Below the pieces are notes generated by a model, which did not search any database, had not been told where the DNA came from, and saw nothing but the letters and a program-made list of their open reading frames with translations. A DNA stretch of 14,750 bases from NCBI GenBank assembly GCA_027005175.1, contig JALTMC010000528.1, forward strand, positions 1 through 14,750, read 5' to 3'. Origin of the DNA: Myxococcales bacterium. GTDB lineage: Bacteria; Myxococcota_C; UBA6777. Made by a program: the position numbers and the translations under genes. Below are positions 14,670-14,750 of this stretch, one piece after another. Each line of letters opens with the position of its first letter. The first letter of the stretch is position 1.

Positions 14670-14750
14670 GCATCTCTGTCAAGTTCACAGCGCAGCTCCT
14701 TCTTTTTTGGAGTTTACAGAAGAGCAGGATGTATTCATTTTTGTCTTTTG

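Larger units (their letters stand above)
14396..14750. other. Non-coding right end of the window
   Basis: No gene is supported in these 355 bases. They contain the candidate promoter of the basic secreted protein, a very A/T-rich stretch (about 14520-14580, including AAAAAAATAAAAAAATATTA), and the palindrome and repeats at 14608-14669. After 14670 I see nothing recognisable. Confidence 0.6.

Overview
The window looks like chromosomal DNA of a bacterium from the myxobacterial (Myxococcota, former Deltaproteobacteria) lineage. The main reason is an adjacent mglB-mglA pair whose products look close to the Myxococcus xanthus polarity proteins along their whole length. Membrane-anchored Ser/Thr kinases, PEGA domains and a large Cys-rich lipoprotein agree with this. 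By eye the GC content is only about one half, so it is not one of the classical GC-rich myxobacteria. No phage, plasmid, IS, CRISPR, rRNA or tRNA signal was seen.

Layout. (1) 1-4197, plus strand: a tightly packed apparent operon holding the 3' end of a PEGA-domain protein, an ATGA-overlapping Ser/Thr kinase with a transmembrane segment and a C-terminal FGE/sulfatase-modifying-factor-like domain, and a phosphodiester-glycosidase (NAGPA) family protein. (2) 4198-4405: a short-unit tandem repeat array (17 and 16 bp units) between two convergent genes. (3) 4406-7112, minus strand: moeA, then a strong sigma70-like promoter with a roughly 200-base leader, then mglB and mglA. (4) 7380-11957, plus strand: a second membrane Ser/Thr kinase with two PEGA domains, a gap with 32-bp direct repeats, a secreted protein with a PEGA-like segment and a C-terminal membrane anchor, and a 494-residue Cys-rich lipoprotein. 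(5) 11958-12056: two inverted repeats separate the lipoprotein gene from the convergent hemB; the larger one contains the hemB stop codon. (6) 12051-14395, minus strand: a secreted basic protein of unknown function, a repeat-rich gap, and hemB. (7) 14396-14750: non-coding, with a candidate promoter, a 20-bp palindrome and 23-bp-period repeats.

Together the genes suggest envelope-centred signalling (two transmembrane kinases and their likely extracytoplasmic PEGA or FGE-like sensor domains, plus surface proteins) beside the MglBA polarity switch, with two housekeeping cofactor genes (moeA, hemB) interspersed. The most distinctive aspect is the number of unrelated short tandem or inverted repeats in gaps and in kinase linkers. 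I found no complete novel defence or mobile system. The most noteworthy items are the kinase/FGE-like fusion lacking FGE catalytic cysteines, its palindromic in-frame linker repeat, the operator-like arrangement at the mglBA promoter, and the 66-bp inverted repeat at the hemB 3' end.
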